Positions 34,859 to 42,630 of a DNA stretch of 50,712 nt are shown here, one piece after another. The stretch's first letter is position 1, and the number at the start of each line of letters is the position of its first letter. The DNA is from JAIFWN01 sp049304015. Its GTDB lineage: Bacteria > Patescibacteriota > Minisyncoccia > Phycocordibacterales > Zambryskibacteraceae. The stretch covers positions 1 through 50,712 of the forward strand of contig JBAQNS010000003.1 in NCBI GenBank assembly GCA_049304015.1, written 5' to 3'. Made by a program: the position numbers and the translations under genes. The notes beneath the pieces were generated by a model, which was not told where the DNA came from, searched no databases, and saw only the letters and a list, made by a program, of their open reading frames with translations.

Positions 34859-34885
34859 TTGACAAAAAGATATTAAGACTATACT
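34859..34885 (+). promoter_or_regulatory. Promoter of the 43-aa ORF
   Basis: TTGACA (34859-34864) and TATACT (34880-34885), spacing a short 15 nt. Eight nt lie between the box and the GTG at 34894. An AGTATAG on the left mirrors CTATACT, so the region is partly palindromic. The rest of 34789-34893 holds nothing I can support. Confidence 0.45.
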
Positions 34886-34893
34886 ATTAGGGG

Positions 34894-35025
34894 GTGAAAG
34901 CAATAATAAACATTACGAACAAGCGTCCTATGAACACAGAGAACTACTGTGGTTATAAGTTCGTGTCTGACCTTCATGTCGGATCACTTACGCTCAGTCG
35001 TGATGTTTCTCATTTGCAAAGTTAA
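34894..35025 (+). CDS. 43-aa small protein, unknown function
   Basis: A 43-codon frame starting with GTG (MKAIINITNKRPM, CGYKFVSDLHVG, SRDVSHLQS). It is soluble, with no membrane segment. The support is its context: a promoter 8 nt upstream, AGGGG before the start, and a strong terminator 25 nt after the stop, so it is the only candidate product of this transcription unit. Alternatively the transcript could be a small RNA. Confidence 0.45.
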   Translation: MKAIINITNKRPMNTENYCGYKFVSDLHVGSLTLSRDVSHLQS

Positions 35026-35049
35026 AATCTCCTTAATTTAAGCACCTAG

Positions 35050-35082
35050 AAATCTCCCGACTGGACGAAAGTCGGGATTTTT
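35050..35082 (+). terminator. Intrinsic terminator
   Basis: AAATCTCCCGACT and AGTCGGGATTT pair around GGACGA, followed by TTTTT. Confidence 0.8.
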
Positions 35083-35091
35083 CATCCCAAT

Positions 35092-35119
35092 TTGTCCAGT
35101 AAAATTGTTCTTTTTTACT
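35092..35119 (+). promoter_or_regulatory. Probable promoter of the MFS gene
   Basis: TTGTCC (35092-35097) and TTTACT (35114-35119), 16-nt spacer; the leader of about 20 nt contains AGGAG at 35134-35138, 6 nt before the ATG. Confidence 0.45.
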
Positions 35120-35144
35120 AGCTAACCACACACAGGAGCAAAAA

Positions 35145-36335
35145 ATGTTTAAGAAATTGATTCGGCAGTACTATCTGTTGTCATTCCTGTTCTCAGCGGG
35201 CGGGATGCAGATTATCAGTGCGACGTACGTCACCTTCCTCATTCACAATGGTTTGAATTTGTTCGAAGTGAATTTTGTGAACGCGATTTATTTCTTCACC
35301 CTCTTTATCTGTGAGATTCCCACCGGAGCCTTCGCAGACATCTTCGGGAGGAAGAAGTCGTTCGTACTCGCTTGTGCGGTCACCTCGATGAGTATGTTCG
35401 TGTACGGTTTCTCTCACTCATTCTGGGGCTTCGCCCTCGCCGAAGTGCTCGGAGCGGTGGGGATTACCTTCCGCAATGGTGCCTTCCAAGCATGGTTTGT
35501 GGACAGCTTGAAGCACCATGGCTACGAAGGTTCCTATACCCCTATTTTCGGCAGGGAAAGTTTGTTCAACCGGATTGGTGGTGGAGGTGGAGCCATCCTC
35601 GGAGCTTACCTCGCAGCAGTGAACCCCGCATATCCGTGGCTCTTGGGGGGTTCTATGATGGTCCTCGTGACTATCATTGCCCTCAAGGTTATGAATGAGG
35701 AGTACTTTGTCCGTCACTCGTTCTCTTGGAAGAATGGTTTGGACAAGATGCTCGAGGTGGCGAAGACGAGTATCCACTACGGAGCGACGAACAAGCCCGT
35801 GAGGTTTATTCTCATCGTCACCTTCATCGAGATCTACGCTGTGCAGGCCATCAACATGTACTGGCAGCCGTTCTTCAAGCAGGGTGGAGTGAGTACCGAA
35901 CATCTCGGCTTTCTCTTCTCTGCGATGATGCTCATGATTGCCCTCGGTGCGTTCATCGTCTCGCGTATGAAGACCGAAGGTAGGGAACGTCAGATGATTC
36001 TCTTGTCCATGATGTTCGTGGGGATGATGATTTGGATGGCTTCTCTGTCACCCTGGCTCTCTGGAGCAATCATCGCGTTCCTCTTGCATGAAGGAGGCAG
36101 GGGATTCTGGAATCCGATGAGCGACAGCTATCTCCAACAGAGGATTCCCTCACACGAGCGCGCCACTATCTCTTCATTCTGTTCGACTGCTCCACACATC
36201 GGTGGAGCTATCGGACTCTTGATTAGTGGTGGCATCGCTCAATTGTTCGGGATCACTGCGTCGTGGATGGTCGGTGGTGCGGTGCTAGTGGTCGGCGCAT
36301 TCCTCGTTCGCAAGAATGGCTATGATTCGACTTGA
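35145..36335 (+). CDS. MFS transporter, GC-rich
   Basis: 396 residues, 12 predicted membrane helices, major facilitator superfamily. The loop 2-3 signature is clear: GAFADIFGRKKSFVLA (about residues 62-77). Helix 5 region VGITFRNGAFQAWFVDSL and later AIGLLISGGIAQLFG resemble bacterial drug or solute efflux MFS proteins. The substrate is unknown. AGGAG stands 6 nt before the ATG and a terminator follows the stop: a monocistronic unit. Codon use (CTC, ATC, GCC, AAG) is far richer in GC than in the neighbouring 33410-34600 genes, suggesting a different history. Confidence 0.9.
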   Translation: MFKKLIRQYYLLSFLFSAGGMQIISATYVTFLIHNGLNLFEVNFVNAIYFFTLFICEIPTGAFADIFGRKKSFVLACAVTSMSMFVYGFSHSFWGFALAEVLGAVGITFRNGAFQAWFVDSLKHHGYEGSYTPIFGRESLFNRIGGGGGAILGAYLAAVNPAYPWLLGGSMMVLVTIIALKVMNEEYFVRHSFSWKNGLDKMLEVAKTSIHYGATNKPVRFILIVTFIEIYAVQAINMYWQPFFKQGGVSTEHLGFLFSAMMLMIALGAFIVSRMKTEGRERQMILLSMMFVGMMIWMASLSPWLSGAIIAFLLHEGGRGFWNPMSDSYLQQRIPSHERATISSFCSTAPHIGGAIGLLISGGIAQLFGITASWMVGGAVLVVGAFLVRKNGYDST

Positions 36336-36341
36336 TTAGCT

Positions 36342-36373
36342 AAAACGGTTTGTCGTAGGACAAACCGTTTTTA
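36342..36373 (+). terminator. Intrinsic terminator of the MFS gene
   Basis: AAAACGGTTTGTC and GACAAACCGTTTT form a 13-bp stem with a 5-nt loop and T tract. Confidence 0.85.
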
Positions 36374-36381
36374 ATTTAATG

Positions 36382-36405
36382 AAAAAAGCGTCATCACTGA
36401 CGCTC
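36382..36405 (-). terminator. Terminator of the acidic 54-aa gene
   Basis: On the minus strand AGCGTCAGTGATGACGCT is followed by TTTTTT. Confidence 0.75.
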
Positions 36406-36431
36406 TGTATTTATGTACTTGCGACGATTAT

Positions 36432-36596
36432 CTAGTCGTCGTCACCATCTCCGCCGCCTTCGTCGTGGTCGTTGGTCTGGCCGGCCTCGTCGTTCGCGTA
36501 GCTCGCGCCGGGTCCGGGGACATCGCTCTCGAGTCGCGAATCGTTGGGGTCAACGATGTCGCTGTCGGGCTCGCGCTCGTTGCTGTCTCGTGACAT
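36432..36596 (-). CDS. 54-aa highly acidic, probably disordered protein
   Basis: 54 residues from the ATG at 36596, with GAGGTGG just upstream. About a third of the residues are Asp or Glu (SNEREPDSDIVDPNDSRLES, NDHDEGGGDGDDD at the end), with many Gly, Pro, Ser and Asn and no hydrophobic core, so it is likely disordered. It has a clear Shine-Dalgarno site and its own terminator, which supports real expression. GC-rich codons. Function unknown; acidic tails like this are seen in DNA mimics and metal-binding or chaperone-type peptides, but nothing here decides that. Confidence 0.6.
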   Translation of the reverse strand: MSRDSNEREPDSDIVDPNDSRLESDVPGPGASYANDEAGQTNDHDEGGGDGDDD

Positions 36597-36737
36597 AACC
36601 CACCTCAACAGAGAAAGATGATGCAAGAGAGTGTCGGCAACTGCCGAATCTCTGCACCATGGATACTACGCTTTTTGATTCAAATATCAAATCAATTTAT
36701 ATTGCTGTTTTATGGCTCAACAAAGGGATATTTATGC

Positions 36738-36767
36738 TTGACAAGAAGGGATATAATGTGCTATAAT
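36738..36767 (+). promoter_or_regulatory. Promoter of the DEAH helicase gene
   Basis: TTGACA (36738-36743), an 18-nt spacer and TATAAT (36762-36767); a second TATAAT lies at 36752-36757. Start predicted near 36774. Confidence 0.65.
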
Positions 36768-36783
36768 ATAGGAGTAGTGTTCT

Positions 36784-39240
36784 TTGTTAGAAAAAACCAC
36801 GGGCGGCCTTGCCCTCATGTCCCACTTTGTGGGAAAGCATCCGCAAGATGCGCAGGGGACAAGGCTACTCGAGAGAGTATGTCCGCCTGTGGAGAAAATA
36901 GTGTTACTACCTATCGATGCGGTGCGCGAGCACATCGTGGCGACGATTCGAGAGAATCAGGTCACGATCGTGGTCGGAGCTACTGGTTCGGGTAAGACTA
37001 CCCGACTGCCAGTGTTCCTCTACGAAGCGTGCTTCAGCACCAAGGGCACGATCGGCATCACCGAACCCCGTCGTATTGCGGCGAGTTCGGTGGCCAAGTA
37101 CGTCGCCGAGCAGCTCAACACGAAGCTCGGTGAGAAGGTCGGCTATCAGGTACGTTTCGACGATGAGACTTCCGCAGGAACCAAGATCAAGTTCATGACG
37201 GACGGCATCCTTCTGCGAGAGATCCAACTGGATCCGACGCTCTCGAAGTATTCCGTCATCATGGTTGACGAAGCGCACGAACGCAGCGTCAACATCGACT
37301 TCACCCTTGGTCTCCTCAAGGATCTCCTCACTCGTCGTAGTGACCTCAAGGTCGTCGTCTCATCGGCTACGATCGACGTAGACAAGTTCTCCAATTACTT
37401 CGACGATGCAATAGTCGTCGAAGTCCCTGGTCGAACCTTCGACGTCGAGACCATCTGGAGCACCGAGGATTACTCGGAGCGCGAGATGGTGGATGCGGTG
37501 GTGGAGAAGATCTCCACTATCCATCTGAAGCAGCCGAAGGGCGACGTGCTGGTCTTCATGACTGGTGCGGACGACATCAACCGAGTGGTTGAGAAGCTCG
37601 AGCGGTTTGGCTACAGCGACATGATTGTCCTGCCGGCGCATGGGGGCCTTGCCCCCGATGACCAGAAGAAGATCTTCGAGAACTTCGGAGGCAAGCGCAA
37701 GGTCATCGTGGCGACTAACATCGCCGAGACCTCGATCACGGTGGACGGAGTCGTCTACGTTGTCGACTCCGGTCTCGTGAAGCAGACCAGCTTCAATGCT
37801 CAGACTGGCATCCAGAGTTTGGATGTGGTCGAGCATTCGCAGGCTGGCTGCGCCCAGCGCGCTGGTCGCGCTGGGCGGACTCGCCCTGGTGTCTGCTACC
37901 GGATGTATATGAAGGAAGGCTTCAACAGTCGTCCGGCGTATACCGAACCGGAGATTCGCCGGATGAGCCTCGCGAGCGTGGTGCTCACGATGGAGTCCAT
38001 CGGCATCAAGGACGTCGAAGGTTTCGAATTCGTGGATCAGCCTGATCGAAAGGCTTTCCATGAAGCGTACGAGACCCTCATCGCTCTCGGTGCCATCAGC
38101 GCGGATCGTTCCGAGCTGACGGACATCGGCGTGGCCATGGCCAATCTTCCCCTCGAACCCCGTATCGCGCGGATGGTCCTCGAGGCAGACAAGCATGGTT
38201 GTGTGAAGGAGATTGCGACCATCGCGGCCTTCCTCTCGCAGCGCAACATCTTTGTCCGTCCAAAGGGCAAGGAGTGGGAAGTCGACGCGAAGCATGCTCT
38301 GTTCAAGGTTCATACTTCGGACGCTCTCACATTCCTCAAGGTTTGGAGAGCTTACGAGGCGGCGAAGTTTGAGCGCCAGTGGTGCTTCGATCATTTCCTT
38401 CATCTGCAGAGCTTGGGTGAAGTGCGGAACATTCGTTCCCAACTTCTGACCATCCTCGATCGTGGAGGCATGACTCTCTCATCCGCCAAGGATGATGAGA
38501 GCGTCGTCCGTTCGGTGGCTGCGGGTCTGGTGCAGAATTTGCTTCAGGCCGGTGGTCGCCACATGTACGAAGGGCTCTTGCGTGCCAATCTCTACTCTGT
38601 ATTCATTCATCCTGGGTCGGCCGTCTTCGGATGGTCTGATCCTCGGTGGGTCGTCTGCACAGAGATTGTGAACACGACGAGGACCTTCGCCCGTGGAGTG
38701 AGTGAAGTGAAGCCCCAGTGGCTCCCGGAGCTCGCTCCGAGTCAGTTCTCGTACGGACGGACCACCTTGGTCCGGCTGAGTGAGGATGGCACGGGTGTGG
38801 TGGCCTATCGGCCGATTATGCAGCGTAGTCGTTTCGACAACCTTCTGCATGAAGTCGGGACTCGTCAGGAAGTCATCATCTCCTTCGAGGAGGCGAGGAA
38901 GGTCCAAGACGAGAACATCCGTGAAGCGGAGCAAAAGGGGATGATCCCGTTGTCGTTCACGGAGGAGTTGTCGGAGTACGGACGCTTTCTGAACAAGATG
39001 GTGTGCGAACTCCGAGGCATCAAGTATGAAGCTTCGCTCTTTTCCAAGGTTCAACCGAGGATTGGAGCGACTTACTTCTGCCTCGTCCGACCGAATCTGT
39101 ACAGGACTTTCTTCGAGCACAGCTTGGAGGCTGATCCGCAGTTCGAGATCCTCAGTATCCCGACGTCGTCGACGGAGGGAGAAGAGGTTTCTACGGAGGA
39201 CAAGCTCGTCGAGCTCAAGAAGGCGTGGGGTGCTCGGTAA
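36784..39240 (+). CDS. DEAH-box RNA helicase, HrpA/HrpB-like, GC-rich
   Basis: 818 residues from a TTG at 36784; GGAG lies 9 nt upstream. An ATG at 36817 is the alternative start. Motif I is GATGSGKTTR (65-74), motif II DEAH (162-165), followed by SSAT, then ATNIAETSITVDGVVYVVDSG (motif V) and QRAGRAGRTRPG (motif VI). After the helicase core come the winged-helix/HA2 region and an OB-fold-like C-terminus. Such enzymes unwind RNA or RNA-protein complexes with NTP; HrpA acts on stalled or collided ribosomes in E. coli. It is nearer HrpB in length, with no long HrpA C-terminal extension. Strong promoter, own terminator and GC-rich codons make it a self-contained unit. Confidence 0.9.
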   Translation: MLEKTTGGLALMSHFVGKHPQDAQGTRLLERVCPPVEKIVLLPIDAVREHIVATIRENQVTIVVGATGSGKTTRLPVFLYEACFSTKGTIGITEPRRIAASSVAKYVAEQLNTKLGEKVGYQVRFDDETSAGTKIKFMTDGILLREIQLDPTLSKYSVIMVDEAHERSVNIDFTLGLLKDLLTRRSDLKVVVSSATIDVDKFSNYFDDAIVVEVPGRTFDVETIWSTEDYSEREMVDAVVEKISTIHLKQPKGDVLVFMTGADDINRVVEKLERFGYSDMIVLPAHGGLAPDDQKKIFENFGGKRKVIVATNIAETSITVDGVVYVVDSGLVKQTSFNAQTGIQSLDVVEHSQAGCAQRAGRAGRTRPGVCYRMYMKEGFNSRPAYTEPEIRRMSLASVVLTMESIGIKDVEGFEFVDQPDRKAFHEAYETLIALGAISADRSELTDIGVAMANLPLEPRIARMVLEADKHGCVKEIATIAAFLSQRNIFVRPKGKEWEVDAKHALFKVHTSDALTFLKVWRAYEAAKFERQWCFDHFLHLQSLGEVRNIRSQLLTILDRGGMTLSSAKDDESVVRSVAAGLVQNLLQAGGRHMYEGLLRANLYSVFIHPGSAVFGWSDPRWVVCTEIVNTTRTFARGVSEVKPQWLPELAPSQFSYGRTTLVRLSEDGTGVVAYRPIMQRSRFDNLLHEVGTRQEVIISFEEARKVQDENIREAEQKGMIPLSFTEELSEYGRFLNKMVCELRGIKYEASLFSKVQPRIGATYFCLVRPNLYRTFFEHSLEADPQFEILSIPTSSTEGEEVSTEDKLVELKKAWGAR

Positions 39241-39273
39241 CACATTTTCATTCTAACTAGGGCCTTGTGCCCG

Positions 39274-39303
39274 TCCCGTTGCGAAGTGCAACGGGATTTT
39301 TTT
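39274..39303 (+). terminator. Intrinsic terminator of the helicase gene
   Basis: TCCCGTTGC, loop GAAGT, GCAACGGGA, then seven T. It overlaps the stop codon of the opposite gene. Confidence 0.85.
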
Positions 39304-40366
39304 ATGCAATTTTAGAGTCTGGGATAGGGAATTCTTGAGTTTTCTGAGATGGAGCAACTTTTCTAAATTGTTTGATGATATCTATTTTACTCAAATAATT
39401 TTTATACATATCTACATAATGTCCATTTTGGATAGAATAATTACCATAGCCCTCCGCTTGTTTACCACTGTATTCATAAGCAGGAGTAGTAAGGCTGTGT
39501 GACATAAAGTAAGTACTATGAATACCCATTGAATTTCCTTTGTCTACTGGTTCAACACAAGCCACCCAACTTCTATCCATCATATCTGTACCAAAGGTAT
39601 ACAAAACCGTCTTATCCTTTGAATAAAAACTAGAAAGAATTATTTGTCCATAAAGTGAATTTTCTTGGGTCCAGGTATCAAGTGGTTGTTCAAAATCTGG
39701 TGCCCTATGTTCTTCTACATGAACATCTTCTGGTTTTAATCTTGGTTTATGCTCCGGGTTTTCATTTATTACTAATTCAATAGGTTTGGCGACAGTTTTC
39801 TTTTTATATGTTTGTTGTCTGGTTGATTCTTCTATGAGATTTCTCGCTGTTGAATGAAATAGTTTATTAGGATTATCAGTTGGTTCTACTGCATCTTCGT
39901 TTGCTGATAAATATGACAAGACTCTTTGGAGTGAATGTGTGGCCGAGACACTTTGTTCATCGAAACCCTTGTCGAACCATTTTAAAGCTGGCGCATCTAT
40001 GTATCCGGGTAAATATTTGAAAACTCCATGAGAATTACTGAGGTAATAACTCCTGGCCGTATAAGTGTTGTCATCCTCCCTCGCATAACCAATGAAGGAT
40101 GTTCTGTCTCCAGATATTTTGAATGGTCTAGAGAAAGCGAATATCCTATCGAAGCCTTCGAACATTATTGCATATGGTTCTAGACCATTTCTCTTATACA
40201 TCTCTGGGTCATTAGAATCTTTTTCTCCTGCATGAATTTGTGTTTTGGATAAAATCATCTCAGCCATTTCATCTGAAAGGATTTCAAGTTTTACTTTGGT
40301 ACCAGTGATACTTTCAAACCTCAAATCAGTTTTTAATTCAAAATCATTTTCTCCTTGTTCTCTCAT
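39302..40366 (-). CDS. Hypothetical protein, 354 aa
   Basis: 354 residues, soluble, AT-rich codons, with no signal peptide. The N-terminal half holds TGTKVKLEILSDEMAEMILS and FEGFDRIFAFSRPFKISGDRTSFIGYA; the C-terminal half LYGQIILSSFYSKDKTVLYTFGTD and MGIHSTYFMSHSLTTPAYEYSG. A low-complexity, charged linker (about 175-225, KKKTVAKPIELVINENPEHKPR) separates them, so there may be two related beta-rich domains. The ATG comes one nt after the stop of the EamA transporter gene, so the two are translationally linked. I do not recognise the family. Confidence 0.75.
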   Translation of the reverse strand: MREQGENDFELKTDLRFESITGTKVKLEILSDEMAEMILSKTQIHAGEKDSNDPEMYKRNGLEPYAIMFEGFDRIFAFSRPFKISGDRTSFIGYAREDDNTYTARSYYLSNSHGVFKYLPGYIDAPALKWFDKGFDEQSVSATHSLQRVLSYLSANEDAVEPTDNPNKLFHSTARNLIEESTRQQTYKKKTVAKPIELVINENPEHKPRLKPEDVHVEEHRAPDFEQPLDTWTQENSLYGQIILSSFYSKDKTVLYTFGTDMMDRSWVACVEPVDKGNSMGIHSTYFMSHSLTTPAYEYSGKQAEGYGNYSIQNGHYVDMYKNYLSKIDIIKQFRKVAPSQKTQEFPIPDSKIA

Positions 40367-40367
40367 A

Positions 40368-41252
40368 TTAGGTAGTGATAGCAGCTAAGCTGATGGCTCC
40401 GATGAGAGCCATAACCAATCCGAGTTTTTGGTGTCTTTGGAGTTTTTCTCTATTTAGGAAGAAGCCTAAGCTGACCGAGATGATGATATAGCTCTCAGAA
40501 AGGGCGACGGCGATGCCTATCGGGGCGAGACTCATAGAGAAGGCGAAGGCCACCCAAGCCAATGTATCCATCACAGACATAGTGAGCATTAGCTTAAAAT
40601 TGTTTTTGAAATCCCTAAAGGCTTTATGGAGTCGGCCTTTATAAACCAAATAAATTAGAGTCAAAAGGGCGATAACAATGTTCACAAAAAAGTTCGCAAT
40701 GATTGGATCAGAGGCACGTGCTCCTATACCCATCATAAAATTCGCACTACCCATGGCTATGGCAGCCACGAAGGCCATCACTACACCCCTCTCAAAAAAG
40801 AAATTTTTAAAACTAAATTTACCTTTTTCTTTTATGGACACCAAAATCAATCCAACAATCAGAAAGGCAATTAATAATATTTGGAGAATATCCAAACTTT
40901 CCTTAAGGATAAAGTAGGCTAAAAAGGCTGAAGCGATTATCTCTGTTGACCATACTGGTTCAACCACAGAGATTTTACCCACCTTTAGAGCTTCGAAGTC
41001 CAAGAGGGCAGCGAAGAAAAGCACTACACTGCAGGCAATGAGTATGTACAAACCATAACTACTGTCAGCGGTGAACAGGTCGGGTAAACTATGGCGAACA
41101 AATGGGGTGAGCATAAGGGTGCCAACAAAAGAGATTATGAAGAGTGTCTCCCAATCTCCAACTTTTCTGGCTGATTTTTGGATTAAAAAATCACCAAACC
41201 CCCAACAGAGCATGGCTACAAAAGCGAAAGCTATTCCTACTGTGACTGGCAT
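40368..41252 (-). CDS. EamA/DMT-superfamily transporter
   Basis: 294 residues, ten predicted membrane helices in two homologous halves (EamA repeats), starting AFVAMLCWGFGDFLIQKSARK and, in the second half, VMAFVAAIAMGSANFMMG. The first half ends in VWSTEIIASAFLAYFILKESLD, the second in ALSESYIIISVSLGFFLNREKLQ, the typical helix-9/10 pattern of drug/metabolite transporters. Substrate unknown; families of this type export amino acids, nucleobases or other metabolites. The following gene begins one nt after its stop. Confidence 0.88.
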   Translation of the reverse strand: MPVTVGIAFAFVAMLCWGFGDFLIQKSARKVGDWETLFIISFVGTLMLTPFVRHSLPDLFTADSSYGLYILIACSVVLFFAALLDFEALKVGKISVVEPVWSTEIIASAFLAYFILKESLDILQILLIAFLIVGLILVSIKEKGKFSFKNFFFERGVVMAFVAAIAMGSANFMMGIGARASDPIIANFFVNIVIALLTLIYLVYKGRLHKAFRDFKNNFKLMLTMSVMDTLAWVAFAFSMSLAPIGIAVALSESYIIISVSLGFFLNREKLQRHQKLGLVMALIGAISLAAITT

Positions 41253-41298
41253 ATTATATTAAAGCTTAATATAGATTCTGGATAAATAATAGTAATGA

Positions 41299-41373
41299 TG
41301 GTGACCCTACCGGGAGTCGAACCCGGCTTTAAAGCTTGAAAAGCTTTCGTCCTAACCGATAGACGATAGGGCC
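41299..41373 (-). tRNA. tRNA-Glu (TTC)
   Basis: Minus-strand cloverleaf: acceptor GGCCCTA/TAGGGTC, D-arm GTCT/GGAC, anticodon loop TTTTCAA (anticodon TTC) on stem AAAGC/GCTTT, T-arm CGGGT-TCGACTC-CCGGT, encoded CCA. Confidence 0.92.
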
Positions 41374-41437
41374 ATAAAAAGCCAAAATATAATAACATTT
41401 TTGGCCAAAAAGGCAAAAAATGCTAAGGTGAGAGCAC

Positions 41438-41524
41438 GGAAGAGTGGCTGAGTGGTTGAAGGCACCGGTTTCGAAAACCGGCATGGGGGAAACCCCATCG
41501 AGAGTTCAAATCTCTCCTCTTCCG
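41438..41524 (+). tRNA. tRNA-Ser (CGA)
   Basis: Class II tRNA of 87 nt: acceptor GGAAGAG/CTCTTCC, anticodon loop TTCGAAA (CGA) on stem CCGGT/ACCGG, long variable arm ATGGGGGAAACCCCAT, T-arm GAGAG-TTCAAAT-CTCTC, discriminator G. CCA is not encoded. Confidence 0.93.
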
Positions 41525-41557
41525 CAAGAAAGCAATTTGGTATAAAGTAGCTTTATT

Positions 41558-41630
41558 GCGCGGTTAGCTCAGTTGGTAGAGCGCGTCATTGACGTTGACG
41601 ATGTCAGAGGTTCGAGTCCTCTACCGCGCA
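41558..41630 (+). tRNA. tRNA-Val (GAC)
   Basis: Acceptor GCGCGGT/ACCGCGC, D-arm GCTC/GAGC, anticodon stem CGTCA/TGACG with loop TTGACGT (anticodon GAC), T-arm AGAGG-TTCGAGT-CCTCT, discriminator A, no encoded CCA. TGG-TATAAA about 15 nt upstream is a likely promoter box. Confidence 0.93.
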
Positions 41631-41636
41631 CTCGTA

Positions 41637-41642
41637 TATAAT
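41637..41642 (+). promoter_or_regulatory. -10 box of the metalloprotease gene (leaderless)
   Basis: TATAAT directly downstream of tRNA-Val, 6 nt before the ATG at 41649. It excludes upstream in-frame starts that would lie inside the tRNA. Confidence 0.65.
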
Positions 41643-41648
41643 AGACAG

Positions 41649-42593
41649 ATGAGTTTTGTGAGGAAATATATTTTGTGGGTGATACTCTTGGCCTCTTTTG
41701 GTTATGCGTATTTTGGGCATGTACCCCAACCTTGTGACAAACCGATTGAATACAGCCTCGGAGTATTTGATGAACGCTTTGGAGTCTCTAAAACAGATTT
41801 CCTTGCTTCACTGAAGAGTGCAGAGAATTATTGGGAGAAGGCTGTAGGTAGAAATTTATTTGAATACAATACACAAGGCAAACTCGTCGTGAATCTTGTC
41901 TATGATGATAGGCAAGCGACTACACAGAAGAACAAAGTCCTTGAATCCAACGCCAACCAAAACAAAGAATCAGCAGACACTATCAAAGTTGAGTTAGATA
42001 AATTAGAAGCTCAGTATGAAGTGGATAAGAATAGTTATACAAATTTATTAAATGCTTATAAAACACTAGAGGCGAAATATAATTCAGAAGTGAGTTTCTA
42101 TAATGCTCGTGGTGGTGCTCCAAAAACAGAATATACGAGAATAATCCAAGAGAAACAAAGTCTGGATGAGCAGGGGGCACAACTTGAAGCCAAAAGAATA
42201 GCTCTAAACAGTTTGGGGGATGATATAAATGTTTTGGTCCAAAAACATAACGCCTTTGTGGCTATTGCCAATACGAATATTAATACCTTAAACCAATCAG
42301 CAGGTAAGGAATTTAATGAAGGAGAATACATCACTGACCAAAGCGGAGAAAGAATCAATATTTATGAGTTCACTTCGAAGACAAAATTAGTGAGAATTCT
42401 CGAACACGAACTAGGACACGCCCTCGGACTCGAGCATGGGCAAGATCCGAATGCGATTATGTATTACCTCAACCAAGGAGAGAATTTAACTCCTACTAAA
42501 GAAGATAAAACAGCAGTAGAAAAAGCTTGTGCAGTCAGCAAGACCTATTTACAACAAGCATTTGATATGATACAATCCGTGCAGATTAGGTGA
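41649..42593 (+). CDS. Membrane-anchored matrixin-like metalloprotease with coiled coil
   Basis: 314 residues. An N-terminal membrane anchor or signal (about 5-23, RKYILWVILLASFGYAYFG), a domain with PIEYSLGVFDERFGVSKTDFLASLKSAENYWEKAVG (32-68) typical of matrixin-type prodomain/catalytic starts, a long coiled coil (about 95-215), then the zinc motif HELGHALGLEH (253-263) with a Met-turn-like AIMY (269-272). This is the HExxHxxGxxH signature of M10-type metzincins. The coiled coil appears inserted within the catalytic domain, which is unusual. It would act at the outer membrane face on proteins. Single gene with a leaderless-type promoter. Confidence 0.85.
   Translation: MSFVRKYILWVILLASFGYAYFGHVPQPCDKPIEYSLGVFDERFGVSKTDFLASLKSAENYWEKAVGRNLFEYNTQGKLVVNLVYDDRQATTQKNKVLESNANQNKESADTIKVELDKLEAQYEVDKNSYTNLLNAYKTLEAKYNSEVSFYNARGGAPKTEYTRIIQEKQSLDEQGAQLEAKRIALNSLGDDINVLVQKHNAFVAIANTNINTLNQSAGKEFNEGEYITDQSGERINIYEFTSKTKLVRILEHELGHALGLEHGQDPNAIMYYLNQGENLTPTKEDKTAVEKACAVSKTYLQQAFDMIQSVQIR
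42548..42576 (+). promoter_or_regulatory. Promoter of the 42631 gene
   Basis: TTTACA (42548-42553), 17-nt spacer ending TGA, TACAAT (42571-42576), inside the 3' end of the protease gene. Leader about 48 nt with GAGGT. Confidence 0.6.
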
Positions 42594-42630
42594 ACCAGCA
42601 GTTCTACTTGTACCTTGTGAGGTATTTGCT

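Noticed and set aside
34789..34880. Minus-strand fragment reading YELVHITQEEIRRRLNYQY
   Set aside because: A very short frame with no usable start; could be a gene remnant, but too little remains to call.
36618..36995. GTG-started frame overlapping the helicase start (36777 onward)
   Set aside because: It is out of frame with the helicase, Cys/Arg/Gly-rich without a recognisable fold, and enters the Walker A region of the real gene.
37360..38442. 360-codon minus-strand frame opposite the DEAH helicase
   Set aside because: It lies fully inside a gene with intact helicase motifs; long antisense frames are expected in GC-rich coding DNA. The same holds for 38479-39243.
41589..41648. Upstream extension of the metalloprotease gene
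   Set aside because: The extension would begin inside tRNA-Val, and a -10 box 6 nt before the ATG at 41649 gives a better start.
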